Below, one piece after another: positions 18,726-28,218 of a DNA stretch of 40,537 bases. How positions within the stretch are numbered: the stretch's first letter is position 1; each line of letters begins with the position of its first letter. Position numbers and translations under genes: made by a program. Under the pieces are notes generated by a model. That model was not told where the DNA came from. It did no database searches and saw nothing but the letters and a program-made list of their open reading frames with translations. The DNA is taken from positions 1 through 40,537 of the forward strand of contig PSRO01000039.1 in NCBI GenBank assembly GCA_003176115.1. The letters are read 5' to 3'. This DNA comes from Chlamydiota bacterium. Its GTDB lineage: Bacteria > Chlamydiota > Chlamydiia > Chlamydiales > Rhabdochlamydiaceae.

Positions 18726-19742
18726 ATGACTATTCAATGGCAAGGCTCATCTTTTTCAACATCTTTTATTTCTCATTCAGAAAATGCTCATAGGGAATCT
18801 ATGAATATTTTTCAAATACAAATCTATTCCTCAGGGTTCAGATTAATCGATAAAGCAATACAGATGATTTCAAAAAATAGTCTTAATTCGCAAGTTGCAC
18901 TGAAAATCTTTAACGATACAATAGCTGGTTATAAAACAGTGATCAGTCCATTCCCTGCCATATCTTGTCTACAAGATTTACAAGAATTAGAAAAACGATT
19001 AGAAAATCATTCTTTAAACCAGTTCTGGGATGTTTTATCAAGTATTATTGATGAACCTCAAATAAAAACCGTAGAGCAAAAAAGAGAGTGGTTTGAAGAT
19101 AAAAAGAATCAACCTCTATTGGATACAATAGCTATTTTAGAACTTCAAGCCTGCGGACTTATTTCTTTACCTAAAGAAATCTATCAATTACGTAATTTAA
19201 AAAAGTTAGATCTTAGTCAAAATCAACTGGAATTTTTACCAGAATCGATCAAAATCTAGACGCAGCTTGAGGAACTAAACCTCTGCTGTAATGAACTGAT
19301 AGCTCTACCAGATCATGGAATTGCGCATTTAACAAACTTAAAACATCTAGACGTAAGCGGGAATGCGCTTAAGTGTCTATCTCGCTCTATTAGATATCTT
19401 AAACAGATGAGAACACTCAACGTTGAGGAGAATTATTTACAAGAGCTTCCTAAAGAGATCGGTCAATGTACTTCTTTAGAAGAGCTTAAAGTATCAAGTA
19501 ATGAGTTATCTCAATTGCCTACAGAACTTAAAGATTTGACTTCTCTTGTGGAATTTTCTGCTGCTGATAATGAATTAAGGTATACATCTGAGGAGTTACA
19601 AGAACTTGGATTAAACAATTGGAAAAAAATAGAGAGGATAAACCTCTTGCAAAATCACCAGGATACAACAGTAGAGTTCCTTAAAACTCTATGGCCAAAT
19701 GCGGTTATCATCATGCATAGTCACTATGAAAAAGAGCCATAA
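18726..19742 (+). pseudogene. LRR protein gene 1, interrupted by an in-frame TAG (19257-19259)
   Basis: The frame continues after TAG as TQLEELNLCCNELIALPDHGIAHLTNLKHLDVSGNALKCLSRSIRYLKQMRTLNVEENYLQELPKEIGQC. The paralog at 21.4 kb reads ...LIKVWTHLEELDLHDNRLTCLPDHGMKHL, so TAG replaces a Trp codon. Confidence 0.85.
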
Positions 19743-20582
19743 CAGAAGGTTTTTTTCCTCTCTTTGTTATTCAAAACGGCTAATCTTTTTTTAGAAGAAT
19801 CCGTTATGCAAGATGTAAATAAATTAATATTTAATAAATATTTATTTTCATTAAATAAAGTTTATGTTATCCCTTTGCCTGTAATTTTTTTGAGACCAAG
19901 GCTAAAAGAGCTTAAGATCACTTGAAATAGACTTTTTAAAAAAAGTTAATGATCTTTAAAAGTAGGTAACAAACATGACGTCAGTATCCAATAGTTCTTT
20001 GCTAAAAGAGCTCTTTTCTTCAGAGAAACCCAGTGATTTATCTATTAAGTAGTGAAATGATTGCATTTTTCTATAGTAGTCTCAAAGAACTAAGAAACTA
20101 TACATCGGAATTCGAGCTTATAGATCGAGCAATTGAGCAGATTCCAGAAAATGGGACTCTTCGTTTACATGTAATCGAATCTCTGCAAAATTTTAATCAT
20201 AGGATAGCTGATTATTGTGTCAAAGAAGTTGAAGAGTTAGAACAGCAATTAAATAAATGTGATCAATTTTTAGGAATACTATGGGCTGCTTTACCTATCG
20301 ATAATAAACCCTCACTTAAAACCATAACGCAAATAAGAGAATGGTTTGAAGATGAAAAGAACCAATCTTTATTAGATACTGTAACTGTTTTAAACCTTGA
20401 AGATTGCGAAATTTCTCAAATATCCAAAGAGTTTTTCCAATTGCGTAACTTGGAACCTCTAAACATAAGCGCTAATAACCTTATCTCATTACCTTCTTCA
20501 ATCGGGCAGTTTAAAGAATTACAAGAGCTTAAAGCAGAAGTCAATTATTTATTAGAGCTTCCTAAAGAGATCGGTCAATGTA
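19442..20582 (+). repeat. Direct repeat shared by LRR genes 1 and 2 (copies 19442-19470 and 20554-20582)
   Basis: 29-nt identity agagcttcctaaagagatcggtcaatgta in both copies, encoding the ELPKEIGQC LRR. LRR gene 3 carries a diverged version near 21789. Confidence 0.85.
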
Positions 20583-20836
20583 GTTCTTTAAGAATTATTA
20601 AAGTGTCAGAAAATCAAATAGCCAAATTACCCGAAGAGCTTAAGTATTTAACGCTTCTTCAGCAATTCTGTATTGCCGATAATGAGTTAACCCTTTCATC
20701 TGAAGATCTAGAGAGACTAGAACTCTACAATTGGAGACAACTACAAGAAGTAGACCTCTCTGAGAATGCTCTGGAGAATGTAACAACAGAGTTTGTTAAA
20801 AGATTGTGGCCAAGCGTAACTACAATTGATTTATAA
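19975..20836 (+). pseudogene. LRR protein gene 2, with 5' F-box-like region disrupted by frameshift/stop
   Basis: ATG19975 gives MTSVSNSSLLKELFSSEKPSDLSIK*. The LRR body is in a different frame (ORF 20033-20836 from GTG) and aligns with LRR gene 3 from its SSLKRLKTYTS segment onward. Confidence 0.65.
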
Positions 20837-20852
20837 TTTAAAAGGTAAATAG

Positions 20853-22049
20853 ATGACACCAATATCCATCAATTCTCTATCAACAGAAACTCTCTTTCAT
20901 ATTTTTTCTTTGGCAGAAAAATCTCCTAAAAATTTACTTGCACATAGATCTGTTTGCAAACAGTGGAATGAGAATATTATGGAATTTTTTTGCAGCAGCC
21001 TTAAGCGATTAAAAACTTATACATCAAAATTTGATCTTATAAATCAAGCAATCCAGCAGATTCCAGAAAATGAAAGCTTTAACTCACTAAATGTTATTGA
21101 AATTCTAAAAACATTTAATGCTACAATAGCCAACTATAGAGAAACGATTCATCCATGGCCTATCATACCTTGTAAGCAAGAAATAAGAGCTCTAGAACAA
21201 CAATTACAAGAGAGCGAATCTCTATTAGAACTATGGAAGGCTTTGCCTATTTCCAATAAACCTGAGTTGAAGACTATAGCTCAAATAAGGAAGTGGTTTG
21301 AAAATGAGCAAAATCAGCCTTTATTAGAGGCAATAACTACTTTAGATCTTAGGAATAGAGAGATCTCGTGCTTGCCAAGAGAAATTTTCAAACTGCATCA
21401 TTTAACAGAATTAGATCTTAGTGAGAATTTAATTGAGAAGTTGCCTACTTTGATCAAAGTATGGACTCACCTTGAAGAGTTAGATCTTCATGATAATAGA
21501 TTGACCTGTTTACCTGATCATGGAATGAAACATTTAAAAAACTTAAAAAGATTATTTCTTAGCAGTAATTTAATCGAGGTTTTGCCTGATTCGATTGGAG
21601 TGTGGATACAACTTGAGGAATTAGATCTTTGTGATAACAAACTGGAATATTTACCCGATGGAGTGGAGCATTTAAGGAATTTAAGAATTTTAAATATAAG
21701 CTCTAATCAACTCAACTTATTATCCCCATCAATGGGGGAGCTTAAGAATTTAGAAAAACTTGATGTGGGTGAGAACTTTTTAATGGAGCTTCCCTCAGAA
21801 ATTGGTCAATGTACCTCCTTAAAAACCCTTAAAGTGTCAAGGAATTTTTTGCTAAAGCTGCCTAAGGAACTTAAAAGTTTAACCTCTCTGATTAAATTTG
21901 ATGCTTTTGATAATCAGTTAGGTTCCCTTCCTAAAGAGTTGAGCTCTTGGAAAAAAATAGAAAAAATACGCCTTGCTAAGAATGATTTGAATATAACAAA
22001 GGAACAAGCTAAACAATTATGGCCAAGTGCAACGGAGATTGATCTATAA
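20853..22049 (+). CDS. F-box plus leucine-rich-repeat protein (intact), candidate host-ubiquitin-directed effector
   Basis: N-terminal F-box-like NSLSTETLFHIFSLAEKSPKNLLAHRSVCKQWNENIM, followed by repeated LxxLxLxxNxLxxLPxxI units. Confidence 0.88.
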   Translation: MTPISINSLSTETLFHIFSLAEKSPKNLLAHRSVCKQWNENIMEFFCSSLKRLKTYTSKFDLINQAIQQIPENESFNSLNVIEILKTFNATIANYRETIHPWPIIPCKQEIRALEQQLQESESLLELWKALPISNKPELKTIAQIRKWFENEQNQPLLEAITTLDLRNREISCLPREIFKLHHLTELDLSENLIEKLPTLIKVWTHLEELDLHDNRLTCLPDHGMKHLKNLKRLFLSSNLIEVLPDSIGVWIQLEELDLCDNKLEYLPDGVEHLRNLRILNISSNQLNLLSPSMGELKNLEKLDVGENFLMELPSEIGQCTSLKTLKVSRNFLLKLPKELKSLTSLIKFDAFDNQLGSLPKELSSWKKIEKIRLAKNDLNITKEQAKQLWPSATEIDL

Positions 22050-22064
22050 ATTAAACAGCGGCCT

Positions 22065-22997
22065 TTAAGTAACTTCAAAGAGAGAAGAAGCATATGCGAT
22101 AGGCTCAAATCCCTCTAGGTCTTCCATCTTCTCGCCTGTGCCGATCCATTGAATAGGAACGTGGAGCTTTTTATAGATCGAAAGAACTATGCCACCTTTA
22201 GCAGAACCATCGAGTTTGCTCATGATGATGCCTGTTAAGGGAGTAAATTTATGAAAGGTTTCTGCTTGATCAATAGCATTTTGTCCTGTAGTTGCATCTA
22301 AGACAAGCAGAGTTTCGTGAGGAGCTGAGAGGATCGATTTTTGCATGACACGTTTCATCTTTTCCAGCTCTTGCATAAGGGCTGTTTTATTTTGCAGGCG
22401 ACCTGCTGTGTCGATTAAGACTATATCTATATTGCGAGCTTTAGCAGCTGTTAATGTATCGAAGACGATAGCTGAAGGATCAGCTCCGGTTTTACCTTTG
22501 ACAATATCTACTCCGATTTGATGAGCCCAAAGTTCTAGTTGCTCTATTGCTGCAGCACGAAAAGTGTCAGCTGCTCCAATTAATACTTTTTTGCCTTGTT
22601 TTTTACATTGATAGGCGAGTTTTGCAAGGGAAGTGGTTTTTCCACTGCCATTAACCCCTACGATCAAAATCACATGAGGTGTTTTCTCTTCTGCGCGCTT
22701 AGAGGAAACAAGAGGAGGTTCTTGAAGTATAGATAAAGTGTATTCATAAAAGATCTGTAAAATATCGTTAATTTCCGCTTTAGGTTGTAGACGTAGAGTG
22801 CTGCGTGCTTTTTCCACGAGCAAAGAAGCGCATTCTGATCCTAGATCTGCTTCAAAAAGAATTTGCTCTAGCGCTTCGAAGGTTTCTTCATTCCACGGCT
22901 TCCCAAATAAAGAGCGGATTCTATGGGAAAGAGCAGACCTTGTTTTAGACATAGCCTGTTTAATTTTTTGAAAGCTTTCTTTAAGAAAACCAAACAT
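22065..22997 (-). CDS. ftsY: Signal recognition particle receptor FtsY
   Basis: ILIVGVNGSGKTTSLAKLAYQCKKQGKKVLIGAADTFRAAAIEQL, DIVLIDTAGRLQNKTALMQEL and GIIMSKLDGSAKGG. Confidence 0.96.
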   Translation of the reverse strand: MFGFLKESFQKIKQAMSKTRSALSHRIRSLFGKPWNEETFEALEQILFEADLGSECASLLVEKARSTLRLQPKAEINDILQIFYEYTLSILQEPPLVSSKRAEEKTPHVILIVGVNGSGKTTSLAKLAYQCKKQGKKVLIGAADTFRAAAIEQLELWAHQIGVDIVKGKTGADPSAIVFDTLTAAKARNIDIVLIDTAGRLQNKTALMQELEKMKRVMQKSILSAPHETLLVLDATTGQNAIDQAETFHKFTPLTGIIMSKLDGSAKGGIVLSIYKKLHVPIQWIGTGEKMEDLEGFEPIAYASSLFEVT

Positions 22998-23071
22998 AAC
23001 AACCCTTTTTTCATTGCTTGAAAAAAAACTCTATCAGATAAAGAGATTCAAGCAAAGCAAAGAGAAACAAG

Positions 23072-24241
23072 ATGAATACACACGAGTATCAAGCAAAAGA
23101 TCTACTTACATCCTATAAGATACCCATTCCAAGATTTGGAGTAGCGAGCTCTATCGAAGGAGTAGAAGCTGTCTTAAGAGATCTTTCTCTAGAAGAAGCT
23201 GTGATCAAAATTCAGGTTCATGCAGGAGGAAGGGGTAAAGCAGGGGGTGTAAAAATTGCACAAGGTTTGCAAGAGATTCTCAAAACCGCGCAGAAGTTGA
23301 TAGGAATGAAAATGGTCAATAACCAAACAGGGCCACAAGGGGTGATTGCCCATCAAGTTCTAATCTCTGAGCTGATTGCGATTAAAAAAGAGTATTATTT
23401 AAGTGTTGTTATCGATCGAGAGAGAAGCCAAGTTGTTTTAATCGCTTCTGCAGAAGGGGGAGTGGAAATTGAAGAGATTGCGCTTAAGAATCCGGAGAAG
23501 ATTTTAACCATTCCGATTGGCTTAAGCGGTATCTTGCGTCCTTTTCAAAAGTTGCAGTTGATTAAATTTATGCAATGGAAAGCTGAAATGGCTAAACAAG
23601 GTGCTCAAATAGCACAAAGCTTAGTACAAGCTTTTATGGATACAGACGCCTCTTTGTTGGAGATTAACCCTTTGGTTTCTGATCAAAGTAATCAACTCTG
23701 GGCTTTAGATGCTAAGCTTGTAGTTGATGACAATGCACTTTTTAGACAACAGAAGATCGCTGATTTTTACGATCCTTCGCAAGCAATACCAAATGAAGTG
23801 AGGGCCAAAGAACATGATTTAGCCTACATTGCATTGGAGGGTAACATTGGTTGCATGGTCAATGGAGCAGGACTTGCTATGGCTACAATGGATATCATTC
23901 AATATTATGGAGGCAAGCCTGCGAATTTTCTAGATGTAGGAGGAGGAGCTTCTAAAGAGAAAGTAGCTGAAGGGTTTAAGATTATTTTAAGCGATCCTAA
24001 TGTAAAAGCTATATTGGTAAATATTTTTGGTGGGATTATGAATTGTGCCACTTTAGCAGAAGGAATTATAGCAGCGGTTAAGGAAATAAAGATCCATGTT
24101 CCTTTAGTTGTGAGAATGGAAGGAACTAATGTAGAAGAGGGAAGGCGACTTTTAGAGCACTCTCGTTTAGCCATTATTACAGTAGATGGTTTGGCTAATG
24201 CTGCAAAGAAGGTAGTTGAAATGCTCAAAGGTAAGGAATAA
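23072..24241 (+). CDS. sucC: Succinate-CoA ligase beta subunit
   Basis: MNTHEYQAKDLL, IKIQVHAGGRGKAGGVK, LEINPLV and NFLDVGGGASKEKVAEGFKIILSDPNVKAILVNIFGGIMNC. Confidence 0.97.
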   Translation: MNTHEYQAKDLLTSYKIPIPRFGVASSIEGVEAVLRDLSLEEAVIKIQVHAGGRGKAGGVKIAQGLQEILKTAQKLIGMKMVNNQTGPQGVIAHQVLISELIAIKKEYYLSVVIDRERSQVVLIASAEGGVEIEEIALKNPEKILTIPIGLSGILRPFQKLQLIKFMQWKAEMAKQGAQIAQSLVQAFMDTDASLLEINPLVSDQSNQLWALDAKLVVDDNALFRQQKIADFYDPSQAIPNEVRAKEHDLAYIALEGNIGCMVNGAGLAMATMDIIQYYGGKPANFLDVGGGASKEKVAEGFKIILSDPNVKAILVNIFGGIMNCATLAEGIIAAVKEIKIHVPLVVRMEGTNVEEGRRLLEHSRLAIITVDGLANAAKKVVEMLKGKE

Positions 24242-25120
24242 ATGGCTATTTTAATTCATAAAAAAACACGTGTAATCACTCAGGGAATTTCTGGTAAATC
24301 CGGGCGCTTTCATACAGAGCAATGTCTGTTATATGGATCACGATTTGTAGGAGGAGTCACTCCTGGTAGAGGAGGCGAGACAATTTTAGATTTACCGGTC
24401 TTTGATACTGTTAGAGAAGCTAAAAAAGAAACAAAGTGTGATGCAACAATCATCTTCGTGCCAGCTCCCTATGCAGCAGATGCTATTTTAGAAGCAGAAG
24501 ATGCTAGGATTCCTCTGATTGTCTGTATTACAGAGGGGATCCCTGTCAAAGATATGCTAGAGGTTTCCAGAGTGATGCAACTGAGCAAACAAAGTCGTTT
24601 AATTGGACCAAACTGTCCCGGTATTATTACACCAGGGGAGTGTAAGATTGGAATTATGCCAGGGTATATTCATAAAAAAGGGAAAATCGGCATTGTTTCT
24701 AGATCAGGAACCCTTACCTATGAGGCAGTGTGGCAAACAACACAGCTAGGTCTTGGACAAACAACTTGTGTAGGAATTGGAGGAGATCCTTTAAATGGAA
24801 CAAACTTTATTGATGTGCTCAAACTTTTTCAAGAAGATCCTAAAACAGAAGGAATTCTTTTAATAGGGGAAATCGGAGGTTCTGCTGAGGAAGAAGCTGC
24901 AGAGTGGATTAGAGAACATTGCTCTAAGCCCGTAGCAGCTTTTATTGCAGGAACCACCGCACCAAAAGATAAGCGCATGGGTCATGCGGGTGCGATTATT
25001 TCTGGAGGAAAAGGAGGTGCTCAAGATAAGATAAATGCATTGAAAAACGCTGGAGCGTTTATAGTAAAATCTCCTGCAGAAATGGGACAAGCTATGGCGG
25101 AAGCATTAGATAGGTTTTAA
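24242..25120 (+). CDS. sucD: Succinate-CoA ligase alpha subunit
   Basis: [48 protein letters not shown] and [18 protein letters not shown] (phospho-His region). Confidence 0.97.
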   Translation: MAILIHKKTRVITQGISGKSGRFHTEQCLLYGSRFVGGVTPGRGGETILDLPVFDTVREAKKETKCDATIIFVPAPYAADAILEAEDARIPLIVCITEGIPVKDMLEVSRVMQLSKQSRLIGPNCPGIITPGECKIGIMPGYIHKKGKIGIVSRSGTLTYEAVWQTTQLGLGQTTCVGIGGDPLNGTNFIDVLKLFQEDPKTEGILLIGEIGGSAEEEAAEWIREHCSKPVAAFIAGTTAPKDKRMGHAGAIISGGKGGAQDKINALKNAGAFIVKSPAEMGQAMAEALDRF

Positions 25121-25123
25121 AAT

Positions 25124-26266
25124 ATGTTGTATATTCCAGGTCGTATTCCTATTATTATTCATCCTGCATTTTGGATATTTGCTGCACTGATTGGTTATGT
25201 AAATAGTTTAAGTTTACTAGGAACCCTGGTTTGGGTTGCAGTGATTTTTATCTCTGTTCTTTTTCACGAGTTTGGCCATGCCCTAACAGCATTTTTTTTT
25301 AAACAAAAGCCTCGCATAGAATTAGTTGCTTTAGGAGGGCTTACCTATCATGAAGGGAAGAGATTAAAATTTGGCAAGCAGTTTCTCATTGTTTTCAATG
25401 GACCTTTTTTTGGCTTTATTTTATTTGGGATAGCTACCTTCTTTCTACAATATCCAGCGTTGACTCAAGGCAATCTAGGAGTAATTCTACGGCTATTGCA
25501 AGGGGTAAATCTATTTTGGACCATTTGTAATTTACTACCGGTTTTCCCCTTAGATGGTGGGCAGCTTTTACGCATCGTTTTAGAAGCTATTTGGGGAGTA
25601 AAGGGGATTAAGTATTCTCTGATTACAAGTATTGTGATAGCGCTAGTATGCAGCTTATTATTTTTTTTAATGCAAGGGTTTTTCATCGGATCCTTATTAT
25701 TCCTTTTGGCCTTTCAAAGTTACGATACCTACCGTAAATCACGAGCAATGAGCAGCTCAGATCGCAATCAGCAGCTACATGGGCTCATGGAAAAAATAGA
25801 AGCAACAACCGATAAAAAAGAAGCTATGGATCTTTGTGAAAAAGTCCGCATTCAAGCCAAAGAGGGGATGATTTTTAATCAAGCAACCGAGTACCTTGCT
25901 TTCTTATGTCTTGAGCAAGAGCTGTATAAACAAGTCTATGATTTGTTATTACCGATTCAAAAAGAGATTAGTAGTGAAGCTCTTTGTCTTCTACACAAAG
26001 CAGCCTTTGATCAAAAAGATTTTTCTCTAGTTATCCAGATTGGAGCACAATGCTTTCAATCCAAATCTCATCCAGATATTGCGATTCGCAATGCTTGTGC
26101 AAACGCTGCTCTTCATGAACCAACAGCCGCAGTTGGCTGGCTAAAAACCGCACTAGACGAGGGGGTTGTTAATATAGAATCTATGTTAGCTAAACCGATA
26201 TTTGACCCGATTCGACAAGAACCCCTATTTCAAGAATTACTCCACGTTTTATCCAAGGAGCATTAG
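25124..26266 (+). CDS. Site-2 protease family (M50) membrane metalloprotease with C-terminal helical domain
   Basis: HEFGHALTAFFF (HExxH), FPLDGGQLLR (second metal ligand motif), several TM helices, then a soluble TPR-like C-terminus. Confidence 0.9.
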   Translation: MLYIPGRIPIIIHPAFWIFAALIGYVNSLSLLGTLVWVAVIFISVLFHEFGHALTAFFFKQKPRIELVALGGLTYHEGKRLKFGKQFLIVFNGPFFGFILFGIATFFLQYPALTQGNLGVILRLLQGVNLFWTICNLLPVFPLDGGQLLRIVLEAIWGVKGIKYSLITSIVIALVCSLLFFLMQGFFIGSLLFLLAFQSYDTYRKSRAMSSSDRNQQLHGLMEKIEATTDKKEAMDLCEKVRIQAKEGMIFNQATEYLAFLCLEQELYKQVYDLLLPIQKEISSEALCLLHKAAFDQKDFSLVIQIGAQCFQSKSHPDIAIRNACANAALHEPTAAVGWLKTALDEGVVNIESMLAKPIFDPIRQEPLFQELLHVLSKEH

Positions 26267-26521
26267 ATGCGTTGGCTCATTTGTTTTCTATGCATCTCAT
26301 TAACGATTTGTGCAGAAGAGAAAAAAAAACCAAGACCTAGACAAGTTCAAGCGCATTATGTAGGAGCAGGCCGTCCTAAGAACCAAATGACCAAAAAAAA
26401 ATCTTCTACCAATAAATACTTTTTAAGTAAAACCACTCTAAAAAAACGTAAACAAAAAAAAATTGCGAAAAAAACAGAGAAACAAGAAGAGCGTCCCTTT
26501 TATCAAAAATCTAGCAAATAG
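26267..26521 (+). CDS. Small secreted, highly basic hypothetical protein
   Basis: Starts directly after the M50 stop. Signal-like MRWLICFLCISLTICAEE, then a Lys/Arg-rich tail. Confidence 0.7.
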   Translation: MRWLICFLCISLTICAEEKKKPRPRQVQAHYVGAGRPKNQMTKKKSSTNKYFLSKTTLKKRKQKKIAKKTEKQEERPFYQKSSK

Positions 26522-26677
26522 CTGGGATCCATTTTTAAAGGCCTTCCAAGCTTGTCAAAGCTCACCGTGTTTCCAATCTTTCATTACAGTGAGTTTGATA
26601 CCGTTGTTGCAGCCATAAAAAATCGTCTTTCATACTCATTCCGTCATTATTTCCATCTAGGATCTTGTGACTTTTTT

Positions 26678-26718
26678 TAGATATCCAAGAACCTAAAATA
26701 GGTGTTCTTGGATATCTA
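26678..26718. repeat. 15-bp perfect inverted repeat with 11-nt loop downstream of htrA
   Basis: tagatatccaagaac (26678-26692) / gttcttggatatcta (26704-26718). No T-tract in the canonical position on either strand. Confidence 0.7.
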
Positions 26719-26738
26719 ACGAAAAGGTTGTTACTAGA

Positions 26739-28154
26739 TTACTTCAGTTGAATGGAACAAAAGTAGGCTCCTCTATTACGATCACGAACTAGCAGTAAGA
26801 TAGATTTAGTCGTATTTTGATTAATTGCTTGATTAAACTCTAAGAGGTTTGTTACTTTTTTATGATTGATGGTTTGAATTAAGCATCCTGGACGCAACCC
26901 CACAAGTGCTGCTGGAGAATTGGGTTTTACTTTTGTAATCACAACCCCTTCTTCTGTAGGTTTATATCCAAGCTGCTTAGCATAATCTTCTGTTAACGCT
27001 TCAACCTGTAAGCCTAATTTTTGCACAATCCCATTTTCAGCCATCACATTATCGGAATTAGAACCCAATTTTACAGAGATTTGTTTGGTCTCCTGATTGC
27101 GTTTTATCTTTAGTTGGATAGTAGAACCTGGGGACTTGAGAGAAATTTCTGTTTTCAATCCCTCAGAGCTCTTAACAGGTTTGTTGTCATACTCTAAAAT
27201 AATATCGCCCTGTTTGAGTCCTGCTGTATCAGCAGCAGATCCAGGAACAACTTCAGAAATAAGAGCTCCTTCTGGTTTAGCTAAACCAAAAGCTTTAGCG
27301 ATATCTGCATCCATTGGTTGTAGAGTAACTCCTAAAAACCCACGCGTAACACTTCCCTTTTCTAAGAGCTGCTGCATAATGTTTTTAGCCATGTTGATCG
27401 GAATAGAGAAACTAATCCCCATGTAGCCGCCGCTATTAGAAGCAATGGCTGTATTGATTCCAATCACTTCTCCTTTTGTGTTTAAAAGCGGACCGCCTGA
27501 ATTGCCGCGATTAATTTGCACTGTGCTCTGAATGAAGTCTTCTAAATCGTTAATATGTAAGTTCTGCCGTCCCTTGGCGCTAATGATCCCTTGGGTAAAA
27601 GTGGATTTGAGAAGAAGGGGACTGCCAATCGCAAAGGCTAACTCTCCTATTTTAACAGAATCTGAGTCTCCTAAGGGCAGATAAGGTAACGCTGGTATTT
27701 CTTTTGATTCAATCTTTAGAAGGGCAATATCTGTATGTGGATCAGACCCTACTAATACAGCATCTACTTCTTGTCCATCGTGTAGAACAATCGTGATTTT
27801 ATCACAATTATTCACCACGTGCGCATTTGTCATAATGTGACCATCAGAGCTGCAAAAAAAACCAGACCCTGCATTTTTTTGAGGGGTAGGTTGAGGCATT
27901 TGTCCAAAAAATCGATTAAATATTTCACTGTGAAACTCAAAAGGATTCTGCATGCCATAAGATTCATTTGCATTACTTTGCGCTTTTATGGAGATAACAG
28001 CAGGATTGGTGCTTTCATAGATGAGATTAAATGCTTGTGATATCTGATCTAAAGTCTGAGTTTCTTTTAGAGTGGGAATATGAATAGAATTTGCACTAAG
28101 AAGAACAATGCTTAAAACAAGAAAAATAGGAGAGCGAATAGATGATTTTTTCAT
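26739..28154 (-). CDS. htrA: DegP/HtrA-type periplasmic serine protease with PDZ domains
   Basis: GSGFFCSSDGHIMTNAHVV, HTDIALLKI, QINRGNSGGPLLN catalytic triad and two PDZ-like regions. Signal peptide MKKSSIRSPIFLVLSIVLLSANS from ATG28154; the ORF track start at 28238 is probably too early. Confidence 0.95.
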   Translation of the reverse strand: MKKSSIRSPIFLVLSIVLLSANSIHIPTLKETQTLDQISQAFNLIYESTNPAVISIKAQSNANESYGMQNPFEFHSEIFNRFFGQMPQPTPQKNAGSGFFCSSDGHIMTNAHVVNNCDKITIVLHDGQEVDAVLVGSDPHTDIALLKIESKEIPALPYLPLGDSDSVKIGELAFAIGSPLLLKSTFTQGIISAKGRQNLHINDLEDFIQSTVQINRGNSGGPLLNTKGEVIGINTAIASNSGGYMGISFSIPINMAKNIMQQLLEKGSVTRGFLGVTLQPMDADIAKAFGLAKPEGALISEVVPGSAADTAGLKQGDIILEYDNKPVKSSEGLKTEISLKSPGSTIQLKIKRNQETKQISVKLGSNSDNVMAENGIVQKLGLQVEALTEDYAKQLGYKPTEEGVVITKVKPNSPAALVGLRPGCLIQTINHKKVTNLLEFNQAINQNTTKSILLLVRDRNRGAYFCSIQLK

Positions 28155-28218
28155 AATATAACCCCTGTAAATTGAGCCTATAAATATACACTTCTCTAAA
28201 TTTTTGTAAATTGAGTAT

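Noticed and set aside
23905-24228. 107-aa minus ORF within sucC
   Set aside because: Antisense shadow of a highly conserved gene.
27097-27426. 109-aa + ORF within htrA (and similar at 28358-28636)
   Set aside because: Antisense shadows of protease-coding sequence.
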